Shown: one piece after another, positions 1 through 12,440 of the stretch
Position numbering within the stretch: the stretch's first letter is position 1
How the letters are laid out: every line of letters begins with the position of its first letter
Source: Lichenostomus cassidix
Lineage: Eukaryota > Chordata > Aves > Passeriformes > Meliphagidae
Direction: 5' to 3'
Assembly (NCBI GenBank): GCA_008360975.2
Contig: CM039192.1
Span: 14,753,742 to 14,817,741 of the forward strand
Length of the DNA: 64,000 nucleotides
The notes under the pieces: model-generated
Seen by the model: only the letters and a program-made list of their open reading frames with translations
Databases searched by the model: none
Told to the model about the DNA's origin: nothing
Program-made: the position numbers and the translations under genes

Positions 1-2275
1 CTTTACGAAGTGCTAAAAGGCTTTAAACCAGCAGCACCACTGCCCTGCTGCTGCAGGAGAGGCTGGGCAGGTGGGGATCCACAGGGCTTTGCTCCTGCAC
101 TGCCCACTGCCACCCTAAATTGGGAATGGTCCCTAATTCTGAATAATTTAATAACTCTTTTGGGGTGGCTGCAGCCCTGCCAGCCACAGTGTCTTCAGAG
201 GCTGCCAAACAAAGCAACTTCTTCCAACTGGAATGGGTTTTTTTGGGGCAGGCTCTCCCCAGGACTGTGGGCAGTGATGTTATCATAGTTCCCACAAGTG
301 TCTGCACCCACACCAGAGTGGTACCTGCCTTCCCCACACACCTCTTCCCTCTGTGCAGAGAATCACACATTTCTTCAATCAGAATTTCTGGTTTTGACCT
401 ACAGTAACACCCAACCTCTGGAATTGACCTCAGAAACTGAAGAGCAGTGGATTGTATAAAATAAAGCTTGTAATACTTTTCTCACTCTTCCTGACAAATG
501 CTAAACATCGCCTTTCCCACTTCCAGGATCAGTGGTGCAACCTTGGAGAACAAGAACAGAGATTGCAAATCTTGCTGCAGTTCAGTTCTCAGGTCACAGT
601 CTCAACTGTGGTAATTAGTAACAAGCATCTGTATGTGCAAGAAAAGGGGGACACTTCCAATTCCTGTGTACTCCTAGGAAGAAACTTGAACAAAAAAAAA
701 AAAAAAAAGGACCACCAGATTGCTTTGTTCCTTTAACCCATCCTGCACTTAGTGACTCCATAGCTGCTACTGGCAGTACTTGAAAGGATTAGGGTATTTT
801 CTAGTATGCTATGGCATAGCAGCCACCCAGCAGGCTGAGCTGCTATTGTGCATCAGCCAGGAGTGGAAAAATACTGACAGTGAAACTTTGAAGCCCCCTC
901 TGGCAGGGAGCTTTCCTTAACCATTCCTCTGGCCTTCTGAAGAGCCAGACTCACGGGGGCACATTTATTCCAGCCCACCTTTTCCTTCTTTGTGTGTCTG
1001 GTTGTCCCACAGGCATCTCCTGCTGCAGGAAACTGAGAGGTCTGTCTGTCAAACAGAGGTGGCTGCTGCTGATGGAGGAGAATCTCCTCCACTCATGATG
1101 GTTGCATGTGAAATGAATAGAAAATTTTTTCCTTTGAGGAAAAACTTCAGTCAATCCACACTTGTCTATTTAGGACAAGGCATTTAATTGGAATTTTCTT
1201 CAAACTTTATGTTTAAGTACTTTATTTGCCCCATTTAATTTTCTTAAGCAGAGTCTATAGACAGATGCATCTCTTAGGACCAGGCCTTTTGTTTTCTCAT
1301 TTAGAGCGTTGTGCTGCCTACATCAGGCAGCATGAAAAATTCAAGATTTGCCCTCATCAGTGATTACTTTGAATAGGAAGTAGCTTGTTATTGTATAGCA
1401 GGAGACAGTGGTTACAGGACTGAGAGCGTGGGATGGTGCTCACTCCGTGTACACCTTTATTAACAGTTCTTCTGCATCTGCACATTGTCTGTGTTTTCCA
1501 TCTTGTGCTCTTCCATAACAGTGGATGCAAATGCAGACAGGCAATTTCTCTTGGCTTTAATGGGCTTTTCCCTGGAAAACATAACTCCTTATATTGTGTA
1601 AGCTTAGCTGGCAGTAGGTGTGTTAACAGGGTCAGTAAATGTGTTATGTCAGAGTTCACATGAATAAAGTTCTGAAATTCTCTAATAGGCAAAAAGTTTT
1701 CAGATGTTTTGAGTGAAGTTCCTGTGTTGTCTTGATAAGCATAAATACATTTCAATAATAACTTATTGAATAAGTGATTTTTGTGTCAGAAAAACAAACT
1801 GCCGGTACCTAAGCAATATGCATGTTTTGGGAAAGGGGTGGTTTGCACTTTCCTACCTTTTTCAAGTAAGGAATTTTTTTGCATCATGTGTTGAAAACAG
1901 AAGGAACCTCCCTGCTCCAATGAAGAAGACAGATACCTGTATACATTTCAAAATTAGGATTGTGTATAGTGGTATGGATGGCAAAAGAGCCCTGTAAGCA
2001 AGGCAAACATAGATGTGGTAACTTGAAAATTTATACCAAAATTAGATTCATAGCTATGTAAGTCATAAATCTGAATATTGGTAGCTAAGATCCTTAGGGA
2101 TTGCAGGCATATTTTAAAATAACAGGTGCCATGTTGTTTGTATATCCTACATCTGACCACTTCTCTGCCAGAGAACAGGAAAGTCTCCTGCTAAATGCTT
2201 CAAAGTCATCCCCATCTCTTCAGAAACCCAGAAAAAGCTTGTTTGCTGCTCCTGCCCATCCTGCACACCCAGCTT
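1..2275. other. non-coding stretch, no gene seen
   Basis: No ORF here has a recognisable domain or an exon-like context. The sequence is of mixed composition, GC-richer at the left edge and AT-richer after about 1200. The only simple repeat is an A run at 692-708. I see no RNA gene, retrotransposon tail or CpG island. It could be intergenic or intronic. Confidence 0.6.
692..708 (+). repeat. poly-A run, 17 nt
   Basis: Uninterrupted run of 17 A. No retroposed body or target-site duplication is evident beside it, so it is called a simple mononucleotide tract and not a retrotransposon tail. Confidence 0.9.
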
Positions 2276-2332
2276 ATTCATTAGCAGACTAGATCCTCAT
2301 TACGATGATCTCATTCATTAGCAGACTGGATC
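2276..2332 (+). repeat. short direct tandem duplication (about 37-bp period)
   Basis: A 20-base unit beginning ATTCATTAGCAGACT and ending GATC occurs at 2276-2295 and again at 2313-2332. There is one mismatch (AGATC versus GGATC). The copies lie 37 bp apart, separated by a short spacer. This is visible directly in the sequence and fits a local replication-slippage duplication. Confidence 0.85.
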
Positions 2333-3859
2333 ATCTGGTGCTTGCAAACTTCTTGTTTCAAAGCGCTGTGTTCAAAGGGAGCGCTGAGAGTCCCAGGCTG
2401 TGTCACGGCTGCTGGTGCTGTGAACCAACGAGTTTCCTAACGAGGGATCTGGGCGTGCAGAGACACTTGCACAAACAGGGATGGGAAAATCCTGCAGGAA
2501 TTGCAAATGCAGCACCCAGAAGTGTGAGGGTGATAGGCTCCAAGATGGGTGCAAGTGTGTCGTGACTGCTAAAGTGAGTTCTAAAGCTGGGGCAGCAGGA
2601 AGGGTTGCATGTGTGTGCATGGGGCAGGTGGGAATTATTCTGTCATTAGCATAGCAGGCATTTTTTCTTCTGAAATTTCTTTTGTACGTTCAATTACGAA
2701 GCTCTAAAGTTGGGTAGCAATTAACTGAGGAGTGCTGTCCAGGCATAATCAAACGGCAAAATGTGACTTTTCAGAGGAAAAATAAATGGTTCCATGCTTT
2801 TTTTCCCAAGCATGAGAACATCCAGCTTAAATAGAGTATTCCATTTTTAATCAATTGGGATCTTAGTGTCCTATGATCTATGGATGAGGAGCTAAAATAT
2901 GATAAATATGCACACACATTTAGGATGGGATCATACATGGCATAGTTCCTTTAGAAGATTTGTTTGTTTTGTTTTGTTGGTTTTTAATTTTCTGCTTAGA
3001 TATATTTTTGATCGTGGACATAAACTGGTAAGTGATTTGCAGTACTTTTAATCATTCCCTCAAACATTTTTACCTCTTTAAATGATCTGTACTTTAACCT
3101 AAATTGGTTTGCCTCTCTCCTACTTGTAGAAGAGAGGAAGGTTTTAAAATGATCTAATGTGGGACAGTATTTAGCATTCAGTATTTTCTAGCCCAAGAAA
3201 CATTATATAATAATCTATAATCAAAAACACTAAAAACCTGTTAACTGCTAAATTCTGTTTCATTCTAATATTACAACTAAAACTCATTTATAAGTAAATG
3301 AAAGTCAAGAGGATTAAATTCAATTAAAATTACTTTGAAGTATGGGGGGAAAAATGTTTCACGGTGATATAAATCAACATATTGTTATTGCCTTCTTTTC
3401 CTTATCCGCTAAGGGTCTCTAAAGCAAAATGTAGTCTAAATTATACATGGAGAACAAATAGAGAGAAAAGAACGCCACGCACCCACATGCACAACCCAAC
3501 TCAAATGAAAGGTTTGGGTGTACTTGTGGATGAATGGTGTGCTTTTCTGTATGCTTTGCAAGCCAGAATTGTGGAAGGTTTCTCCCACTTGCAGCCTCCA
3601 TACCTTCATTGAGTGCCGTATAAATAGAAAGCCAATTAAAGTACATCTTTGTTATAAAAAAGAGGGAGACAAACAAAAAAACCAACACCATTTTAGTGTG
3701 CATGCATTTTTTACTGAAAGTAGGATCTCAGCAGAGAAATTAACTTTAATAATCTATGGATTACAAGACATATCAAACCTTCAAAGCATTGCAGCGTTAG
3801 ATCTATTCTCAAAAGGGTTTAAATTGCTTTAATAGTTAATAATAAGTGATATGACTCAT
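2333..3859. other. AT-rich non-coding stretch
   Basis: No credible gene. The only ORFs are 60-100 codons with no motif. The stretch has many short A/T runs and very few CpGs. No interspersed repeat was recognised. Confidence 0.55.
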
Positions 3860-4590
3860 TTTTCCAAGCAAATCAAGATCGGTTGTCATTTGTACATCCG
3901 TTCTCCAAACCTCTTAATTATGGCAAAGAAATTCCTCGGTACCTACTGAGCACCTCTGAGGTGTATAACATTAAAATGCACTCTTATTTTTTCTACTGTT
4001 ATTTGATGATTTATGACATAAACCTAATGCAAAGCAGAGAGGAATGTTTCCAGTGTCCCTCTAACCCAGCAAACATCAAGCCCCACTAGAGAAACATGCA
4101 GCCACCCTACAGCCACATTCAGGGCATATCTCTTACTGCCAATTGAGCTATTGATCTTAACCATGCAAGGAGCACTTGGAAACCCGTGTGTGTCAGTGTG
4201 CAGATATGCAAATCATGAACATCCTATTCAAGGCATTTTTATTAAAAGAGGGCCCAATTCTTCAACCTTCATCGTTGGCCATTAAAAATCAGCAACCGAA
4301 AATTTCACTAACTCCTTGCCTAGAGAAGTTTGCTCCCATGAGCGAGATCAGGACCATAGAAAAACAATGCTATTGTTGTTAAAGAAAAGAACCTCACTGT
4401 CTGCTTTAAATCATATATTGTTCCCACAGGTTTCAATTACTTCACATAACGAGATGGTGCCAGCGTGTAACAATGGCGTGGCTTTCTGTCTCCATGGCTC
4501 TGGTACAATACTTTTAAATGAATTATCAAACTGATCAAAACAAACATTGTTCCTCTCACTACTGCGCTGCAACCTCGCCATTAGCAGAGC
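3860..4590. promoter_or_regulatory. candidate conserved enhancer-like block (octamer plus SoxE-dimer site)
   Basis: This non-coding block has dense transcription-factor motifs and keeps several CpGs that the surrounding DNA lacks. Visible sites are a POU octamer ATGCAAAT at 4206-4213 and a head-to-head Sox pair, AACAAT at 4363-4368 and ATTGTT at 4372-4377, with a 3-bp spacer. That is the arrangement bound by SoxE dimers (SOX8/9/10). No repeat was recognised within it. The enhancer role is inferred from motifs only; an alignment to other birds would settle conservation. Confidence 0.35.
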
Positions 4591-5082
4591 TAGCAGCCAC
4601 ACATGTGGCCAAGTGCCTGGGGACACAGATGCTTGCTGGGCAAGCTGCTCTCCCAGCAGGAGAGGCTGCAGGGCTGGGGACACAGCTCCTGTGGCTGCTG
4701 GGGTGGGCACAGTGCTCCTCCACCAGCACCTGGACCTGCCCTTGGTGCATGGCAGTGTGTAAGCAGCACACCCTGCAAGATCCTGCACAGCAGCCTGAAG
4801 AAGTGTGAGGGTAGGGGTTCTTTTCTAGGGCAGATTGTAAAGATGCATAGAAGTTAGACTTGTATTTGTCTGTGCTTGTAAGAATGAGCCCATAAAAACA
4901 CCATTAAAACACAGAACTCAACAGCAACTTTAAACTGTTACACTATTTTGCATCATCTCTTCAAGGGCCACGTAAAGGAGAGATAATTCAGTCTTGAATC
5001 CTAACATTTGTGGGAAACATGGAGTGCCTATTGGCTGGCTGCTACTTGCTGTACAGGAGATGGAATTAGGGAGGCCAGAGAC
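4591..5082. other. GC-richer non-coding stretch
   Basis: The part from 4600 to 4810 is GC-rich and stop-poor, so overlapping ORFs occur in several frames on both strands, which is typical of chance ORFs. No domain, splice context or RNA gene was recognised. Confidence 0.5.
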
Positions 5083-5275
5083 AGAATCATGGAATCACAG
5101 AATAGTCAGGGCTGGAAGGGACCTCTGGAGAACATCCAGTCCCAACCCCCTGCCCAGGCAGGGTCACCTGGAGCAAGTACACAAAGGAACCAGGTGGATT
5201 TTCAATGTTTCTGGAGAGAAAGGCTCCACAGCCTTCCTGGGCAGCCTCTGCCAGTGCTCAGCCACCCTAAAGACT
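5083..5275 (-). mobile_element. CR1 LINE fragment, 3' end (minus strand)
   Basis: On the plus strand the element opens with GAATCATGGAATCACAGAAT followed by GGCTGGAAGGGACCTCTGGAG. It continues through the CCAACCCCCTGCCCAGGCAGGG and GGGCAGCCTCTGCCAGTGCTC blocks. This is the reverse complement of the 3' untranslated end of avian CR1, whose tail is made of ATTCTATG-like octamers. The copy is 5'-truncated at about 5275, as most CR1 copies are, and carries small indels. It has no coding part. The right boundary is approximate. Confidence 0.88.
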
Positions 5276-7357
5276 GGGGCAGGAAATGTATTTTGTTCTT
5301 TCCTTCTTCTTTGTCAGGTATAATATCTTGATAAGGTTTTGGGTTGTATAATATAGTGATCTACATTGTTTTCTTTAACTCCAGCAGTGATTTTGTCCCT
5401 TGCCATGACATTTTTGCTGTATGTCCATAGCACAGCACCTATAGATGCTTTGCTGGCAAATCTGTGAACTTTCTGCCATAAAGTGAACTTCTGAAGTTGT
5501 GCTGTTGCATTTATTTTGCAAGTATTAATTTAGGCTTGCTGCATCTTGGTAATAATTTGAATATTTATAATTTTAAGTATTTATTTTCAAAGTTAAATTA
5601 AAGAACTATTGTCTTGCAACTAAACCTACTTGTTCCACCACTCCAAAAACAAAACCTCAAGTATGATAACCTTTATTTATAGACAGCAATAAGCATATTT
5701 AACAATTTTATTATTCATGACCCTTGTACTAAATATCATAATCAGAATACAGATGTGTGAGATAATTTCTATATGGAAGTCACTGGAGTAATTCTTGTAA
5801 AATAAAAATAGCATTGTGTTCAGAGGAATAATATGTCCATATTTAATGTGTGCCTTAGTACAAACAAAGAGACCACACAGTGTTTTTTTGAAAAGCCCTA
5901 CATTAATAACAAGCTTCATGAATAGAAACAAAGCTCTGAAAATGTGATTTTTAGTGTTAACTTTATTTTCTGTCACATGCTTATATTCTTCCATATATAG
6001 TCCTTAGGTTTTTATTACAAACAGGAAAGGGGCTGCTGTGTGCTTCATTTGAATGCATAATCAGCAAATGTGCAATTTGTTGAACCAGTTGCTCCCAAGA
6101 AGTTAAACCTAGTCCTTTGTTAATGCCACCTTTACTGATGCCTGTACTAAAGATGCAGATGATCAGATAAGCATCGTATTCAGACTTCACTCACTAATTG
6201 ACTGAACAAGAATCGGTCACACTTTATGTACCATTCCATAATGGATTTTCATGTTTGTGAACCCTAACTGGCTGTGGAAATGGAAAGCAAATGTCGCATA
6301 ATCACAAATAACTTTGTGGTTTAGGTTTTTTTAAACCAAGAGATAAAAACAACTTTTTTCTTCCCAGTTTGTGACAGGTTCATCATTGCAGACAGGTGAT
6401 GAATGCTCATTTTGTGGTCATATCAGCTGTTGTGCTACTGTTTAGAGAATTTTTAAAATGATTGCTAAATATAACATTTTTCAGTTAGATGTCACATGAA
6501 TAATTGATACAGCAAAGTGACGCTGAAAGACACAGGTATAATAATTGAAAGTTTTTTGTCAGAGGTTTTTGAGAACACATGCCACTTATTGAGTATCTGA
6601 CTATCACCATATTAAGCTGGGTTTCTTTTTACTTGTATGTCTTCAGCAGAAGCTCTCATTAAGCATATTGTAAAAAGATCCTTTTATGAAAATGCTATCA
6701 AGTATTTATAACTACAGAACTGAAGATCAGAGGAGGATATTGTTCAAAATCTGTGCAACATAAAACTGGTCAGAAATATCAGCATCAATCAGTGTCAAAA
6801 TTAAAACTGACTTGAATTTGTTTTCTTTTAAAATCCTTTTTATTTTTTTGAGTGGGTTATAACAAGCACATACTCATTTTGACAATCTTATTTGCTGGCC
6901 CCACATTGCAATAAATCAGAAATGTGCTGGTAAGAAAAGGAAAATATTGAGGCTAACAAAACAACAGGAAAAAAACTTCCTAAAAAGCCCCCCAAAAACC
7001 AGAAATCAACCCACCGCCACCACTAATCTATGCAAAATAAGAACCCTTCTTTCACCTGGAAAGTCCTCATGTGGATATGGAAATAGGGGAATTGTCCATG
7101 AGCCTAAAGGTTTGAGTTATCAATCCTAATACTTTTGACTTAAAAAAAGCCCCCTCCAGTCTGGAGAAAGGGTTATTAGATACTCCCAAGGCTGAGTAGC
7201 AGAAGTGTGACCATGTATTACCCAACTGGACACTTCTTCCTGTACTGTATATAAAGAGATTATCTCAGATCTCTAAAAGCCAAAAGAAGGGATAATGTAT
7301 ATGCTTCTGACATTGGCACTCTTCCAAGAGAAAGTTGTAACAAGCCTGAAAAATAAG
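5276..7357. other. AT-rich non-coding stretch
   Basis: No gene, RNA or repeat was recognised. The region 5500-6900 is strongly AT-rich with long A/T-only words and almost no CpG. Confidence 0.55.
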
Positions 7358-7374
7358 AAAAAAAAAAAAAAAAA
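7358..7374 (+). repeat. poly-A run, 17 nt
   Basis: Uninterrupted run of 17 A in AT-rich DNA. No retroposed body is recognisable upstream of it. Confidence 0.9.
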
Positions 7375-10300
7375 GCCAGAACAAAGGGTGAATGGCATAT
7401 GGTGGTTATCCTACAATATCGTCCTTATCCCTTTTAATACATCTCTGGAAGATGTAAGTGAAGCAAGGCAATGTTTTCCGAAGAGCTGACTTGGCTGCAT
7501 TGTACTCTTGGAGGAATGACACTTTTTATATAATTTTAAAAATAATTTTAATTATTTTTTATTTATGGGTCCTGGTGGACTCATACACAGGGTACCTGTT
7601 CAGGCTAGATCCCTGCACAAGGACTTTGCATGGGGTGGCTTTGTGTGGCTGGTTAGTTCTAGATCTTCTGGGGTGACTGCTCAGCTTAGGAGACTGCTGA
7701 GAAAAATTGCTTGTGTGGTGGGAAATTCCCTTCAGGAATCAGCAGTGTTTCTCCTAAGATGACCACGCTGATACAGTTGTGCTGTTCCCCCAAAAGGCAG
7801 GAGCCAGCCTGGAGCTGTGGTTTTCCCCTGCCCTGCTCCTCTCCTCTTCCTGTCTTTTCTTCTCTTTAGACTGAGTGTTCCCCATCCAGGGTTAGTGGCC
7901 ACCACTGACAGAGGGACAGCTTTGCTCATCACAGGGACTTTTTAAAAATAATGTGACCAAAGCAGAGAGGCAGCAGGAATCCTGGGACGACTGCAGAGCT
8001 ACATTTCCCTGGTGCCCTGCTCTCCACCTTGGCAATGTTGCCTGCTGTGGTGGGATGTGCCATCCCAAGGCCAGGATCAGCAGTCAGAGAAGTTCTCTCT
8101 GCCTGTTAAAGGAGTCTCAGTACTCATCTCCCTCCCTCCAGGATTTTCTGGATGAGAACACAGAAGTCCCAAATGTAGATTTGTTGTGTGGGAGCCCATG
8201 GATGACTAGATACTTGGAAAGAACAGCCCTATCTCACTGTTGCTGCCTGCTTGGATAATAAAAATAAAGGAATCCTTTCAAATGAAAGAATATTCTCATC
8301 ACAGAATGCCAGATCATATTTTGTATCTAATCTTCCTGACTTCAGTAAAAAAAGTGTACAGAGTATAACAAAGTAAGTACTTTGACAGTGTCTTAGTTAA
8401 AACAAGATCTCAGAAAATGAGCACGATAATGAGCAATAGGCTAAAAATTCCAACATATTGCACCAGGCCCTGAGAAATAATGCAAAAGCAAACCCCTTTG
8501 TTCATATAATCACCTGTTACAGACTCTGCTGACTGCTTATTAATTGTCTGCATGACACAGGAATTGTTTGACCAAAAGATGAGGCCACTTTTCCTCAGCC
8601 ATTACTCCTCACCCCACCTCTGAGGGACACTGAGAAGGTTTTGAAGCTGTTACACTGCTCTGATACTGGCCAAGTCATTGTACACTGAAATCCCCCCAAA
8701 TGGCTTCCTTCCTACTGACACACTTGTAAACAAGTTTTTTTTTTCTTTTTTAGACATCGGTAGCATTGCTATATAGTGATTTCAATGCTCCAAAAGACAG
8801 CCCAAATCTTTGTTTTACTGTTTTTGTAATAGAAATTATGTGGCTTTTGAAGCTCTTCCACAGAGACTCAGTTTGAGAAACCACAAAGCTAGGGATTTTA
8901 GAATTTATTTACAGTATGTTGACTTTATTTTTCCTAAATCTAGCTAAATAACTAAAAATATCATAATTAATGCAGGAGCCTATGACTGTCTTTTTCTTCT
9001 TCTCTTCCAAAGGAGCTCCAGATTCATAGGATTCACTCTGAAATACAGATAAATTCAAGGAAGTTTTTAAATTCCCACAAGGTTCACAAAATGTTGGCTA
9101 CATCTTGTAAATCATGAAAAAATGCAGCACCCTTGAATTACAGTTATTCATTGAAAAAAATAGTAATAAAAAAAGGAGAAACAAAAGATGATAAAAATAA
9201 TTCTGGGTCTGACTCCAAGTATGTATATTCCTTCATGATTTTGTCCATTGGAATATAAAACTCTTTCTCTACACTAACTTTATTAGGATCTTTCCTTGGG
9301 ACTGCACCCCAAATGAGTCAGATGTTCTGCTTCAGATTAAGTTAACTAATTATATTACCTTTTGTCTTTGCCTTCAGGTAACTCCTCACACTTCTAGCTC
9401 ATGTGAAAGGTGGTAAAATATTTTATAGTAGTATAATTTATTTGGAGCCAGCTACTAAAGGGCATAGCAGCACCTGAAAGAGAACTAATGCCAAAATGTT
9501 ATTAAAAATTAAAATCTCACAGGGAACTGTTTTTCCTCTTTATGAACACGCTTGAGAATCCAGGTGGGAAGAATGGACTTAGGCCCCTGCTGTAGCTCAT
9601 ACTACATCACTTCCAACATTTATGGCTGAAAAAGTACAAACAGAGGTCACTGTTTGTATGGTTCTCTTTTATGCAATGGTGAATCTATTTTTTTTATTTT
9701 CTGTAAGCCTGTGGTAGGTCATGGCTGCATGGCCATTGTGGGTTCTTACAGGTGATTTGCCCTTCCCAAGATCAGGTGCATCATTAGTCACTTAGCCTGG
9801 CTGAGTTGTCTCTTTTTATCTGTTTTTTTCCCTTCAGAGCACCCAACTCCAGCTGCTGTTTAAAAACCAGCAGTGGGTCCATGGGCCAGCACTGCTTCAG
9901 CTCCTCAGCAGTGAGGCTCCTCTGCTTCCCTTTCCTCAATCCCTCGGGATCAGGGCACTGCCTCTGCAGCTGGGGCTGTGAGCATCCCGCCCCAGTCCTT
10001 GAACCACTGGCACTGCTTTCAAAGACAGGGTTGGGTATTTTTGCTCCTCATTCTTTTACATAAAGGGCAGGATTCTGAATTGGAAATTTTCTGACTTTTA
10101 AACTTTTGAACTGGTCAGAGATCTGACGGTTGTGATTCCCACTTAGAAAGGAGAGCCTATATTAACAATAAGCTGTTTTTTCAGTTATTTTTTATATTCA
10201 TATTCAGTTATTTTGTGTGGCTACCACAGACCCATGATCTGCACCTTCCATGTTGTATGCAGAAGGATGTGCAGTAATTCCTAGCATTAGTCTCTCTTAT

Positions 10301-11940
10301 TTTACATCTATAAACACAAAACCAGGAAGCCACTTGGTCATTATCTTTAGAGTGTGTTTCAGTTCCCTCTGAAAAAACCAACAATTTGCTAGTGAGCTAG
10401 TTTTAAAATTAATGATAAGGTGTGATCTATAGAAGTGCTGTGAACCCAGGCCATCAGATGGTACCAAAGGTGTTTTTAACCTCTGACAGTGAGGCTCTGA
10501 CCTTTCCTCACAACTTTTGGCAAATATGTCTTCAAAGACAAACAAACACGCTCAGGCCAGGAAGGGATGCAGCACCTTACCTTTCAAAATCAGGTCAGAT
10601 GGTACCTCTCTGTGTCTTTCATTATAAAGAAATTTTCCTCCTTTAACTTCTATCCCGTGCTTAAAATACCACTGGGATTAAAAATGAGAAGTTGCTGTCC
10701 CATAATAGACCGAGCTGACCTCTATATTTCGGTGCTGCTGCTGGGATTGGCGTGCAAATGACATTGGCAGATCTCAGTGCAATTTGGGAGCCTGAGTTTA
10801 GCGTTACTGTGCTGCTCCACCTGACCCTCAACTCTTTATCCAAAAACACACCGTGCTTTAAGCACGTGCTGTGCTGTACTGTTAGCCATCTTCATTGCCA
10901 GAAAGTTTTCCCTTCTTCATGTGTGGCCAACATTTAGGGACCTGCTAATGGAAAGCTGGAGTCTGTTTCTGGCTCCTGGTGAAGATAAGGGCTTTCTCAA
11001 GCTGATAGCCAATGGGGAACACCCTTGGAATGATGGTGTTGCAGATCCATCAGGACTTGCTGCTTCACAAGGGCCCTTCTTGGTTGTGTTAGATCCCTAC
11101 CTAGCTGAACAGGGAAATTTGGATGCTCTGCCTTCCCCACGCCCAGAGAGATGCTCAGAGGCTCCATCAGTCCTTGTCACTTCCCCTGCTCCTCCCCACA
11201 TTGTGAACTCCTACTAAGAGGGTTTCCAAACAGTTAACTCCCTGTCTCTCTCCCAGCCTTGCAACATTTCACAATGCTATTGTCATCCTAGAAGGCAAGA
11301 GCACATAAGTAGGAGTTTCCTTTATTTTGTAGCATCTTTATTTAATTCCCTCTGTGGTCCATTTTAACTCCCTCCTTCCTGCCCAGCCATCACTCTCAGC
11401 AGGGCAGTGGCAGAGCCCTCACAGCAATGCCCCCTCCTGCCCTTGCTCCTCGTTGTCCCAGAGATTCCATCTTTCTTCTCATGGATCAGCAAAGCCCTTC
11501 CTTTCTGAGGTCTCCATGTTTTCCCCTACAAGCAGAGGAAGGGCAGAGGGCTGGGATGGTCTGGACACCACCCTACAGCTGTGCAGTGAGCGTGGCTGGC
11601 AGCCCTTCCCCAGCTCAGAGGGGCTTGCTGCGGATAAGTGTATTTTGGATGAACCATGGGAGGACTAAAGGTAGCTCCAAAGGCAGTATGCTAAGACATT
11701 TTTCCTGGTGATCCCTCTTGAAAAAAAACAAAAGGCAAAAAAGCCAAACCTTTTCCTTGCTCCAAAATGCTGTTTCACTAACTCGGAGCGTCAAAAGGAT
11801 TTTATTCTTAGCCTTCTGTTTCGATCAGTTAATTCCCACCAGGGCTGAGATAAAAATTGTCTGTGGGACACACTGTTCTTTCTTCTTATACACCTAATGT
11901 TGCTGTGCTATTTTGGGCTACCATTTAAATAAAAGCCAAT
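7375..11940. other. non-coding stretch, no gene seen
   Basis: The stretch alternates between AT-rich parts and moderately GC-rich parts (7560-8260, 9800-10060 and 10900-11720). The ORFs in the GC-richer parts overlap one another on both strands and show no domain, so they are judged chance ORFs. No transposon was recognised. Confidence 0.5.
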
Positions 11941-11949
11941 TTGACTAAA

Positions 11950-12440
11950 GAGCAAATATATTCTGTCGAATGACGGCAAAAGGGCAGAGCTTGGGAAAAA
12001 GAAACAAGAAAATGCAAGGCATTCATTTTTCCTTTGTACTTTTTAATAAAAGAAATTCTCTTGCAGCTTAAAGTGACACATTAAAAGATGTATGTATCGT
12101 GGCTTTTAAAAACACAATTAGATAACACCTTGTCAAATACTTATATTCTTTGTTGACAGCCTTGAGTACAATCACAATAACAGCACAGCTATTTCAGCAT
12201 GTTTCTTATTCAGTTGCCATTGGCAGAGTCAGCCATTTTATAAAAATGTTACTGTTTATCACTTTAATCATCAATCTAAATCTAGTCAAAACAATAAGTC
12301 AGAAGGAGTAGTAAATTATACTTGTGCAGCCCTGATGAGTTTGAACTGTTTTGCTGAAATTAACTGCAATAATTATCTATTTTTCTAAAGCTGTTAAGAA
12401 GTTCTGGGTAAAGAAATAAAAATTGGATCAATGAGGACTT
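11950..12440. promoter_or_regulatory. candidate conserved non-coding block
   Basis: Repeat-free, AT-rich but high-complexity sequence that retains CpGs near its left end. It has a cluster of developmental-factor-like motifs. These include a TALE/MEIS-type TTGACAGC at about 12153-12160 and a run of ATCA/AATC words around 12255-12285 that resembles PBX/HOX-type sites. There is no ORF of interest. Regulatory function is inferred and conservation has not been tested. Confidence 0.3.

Noticed and set aside
891..907. CTCF-like site (GCCCCCTCTGGC)
   Set aside because: Resembles the core but the spacing of the second half does not fit the consensus.
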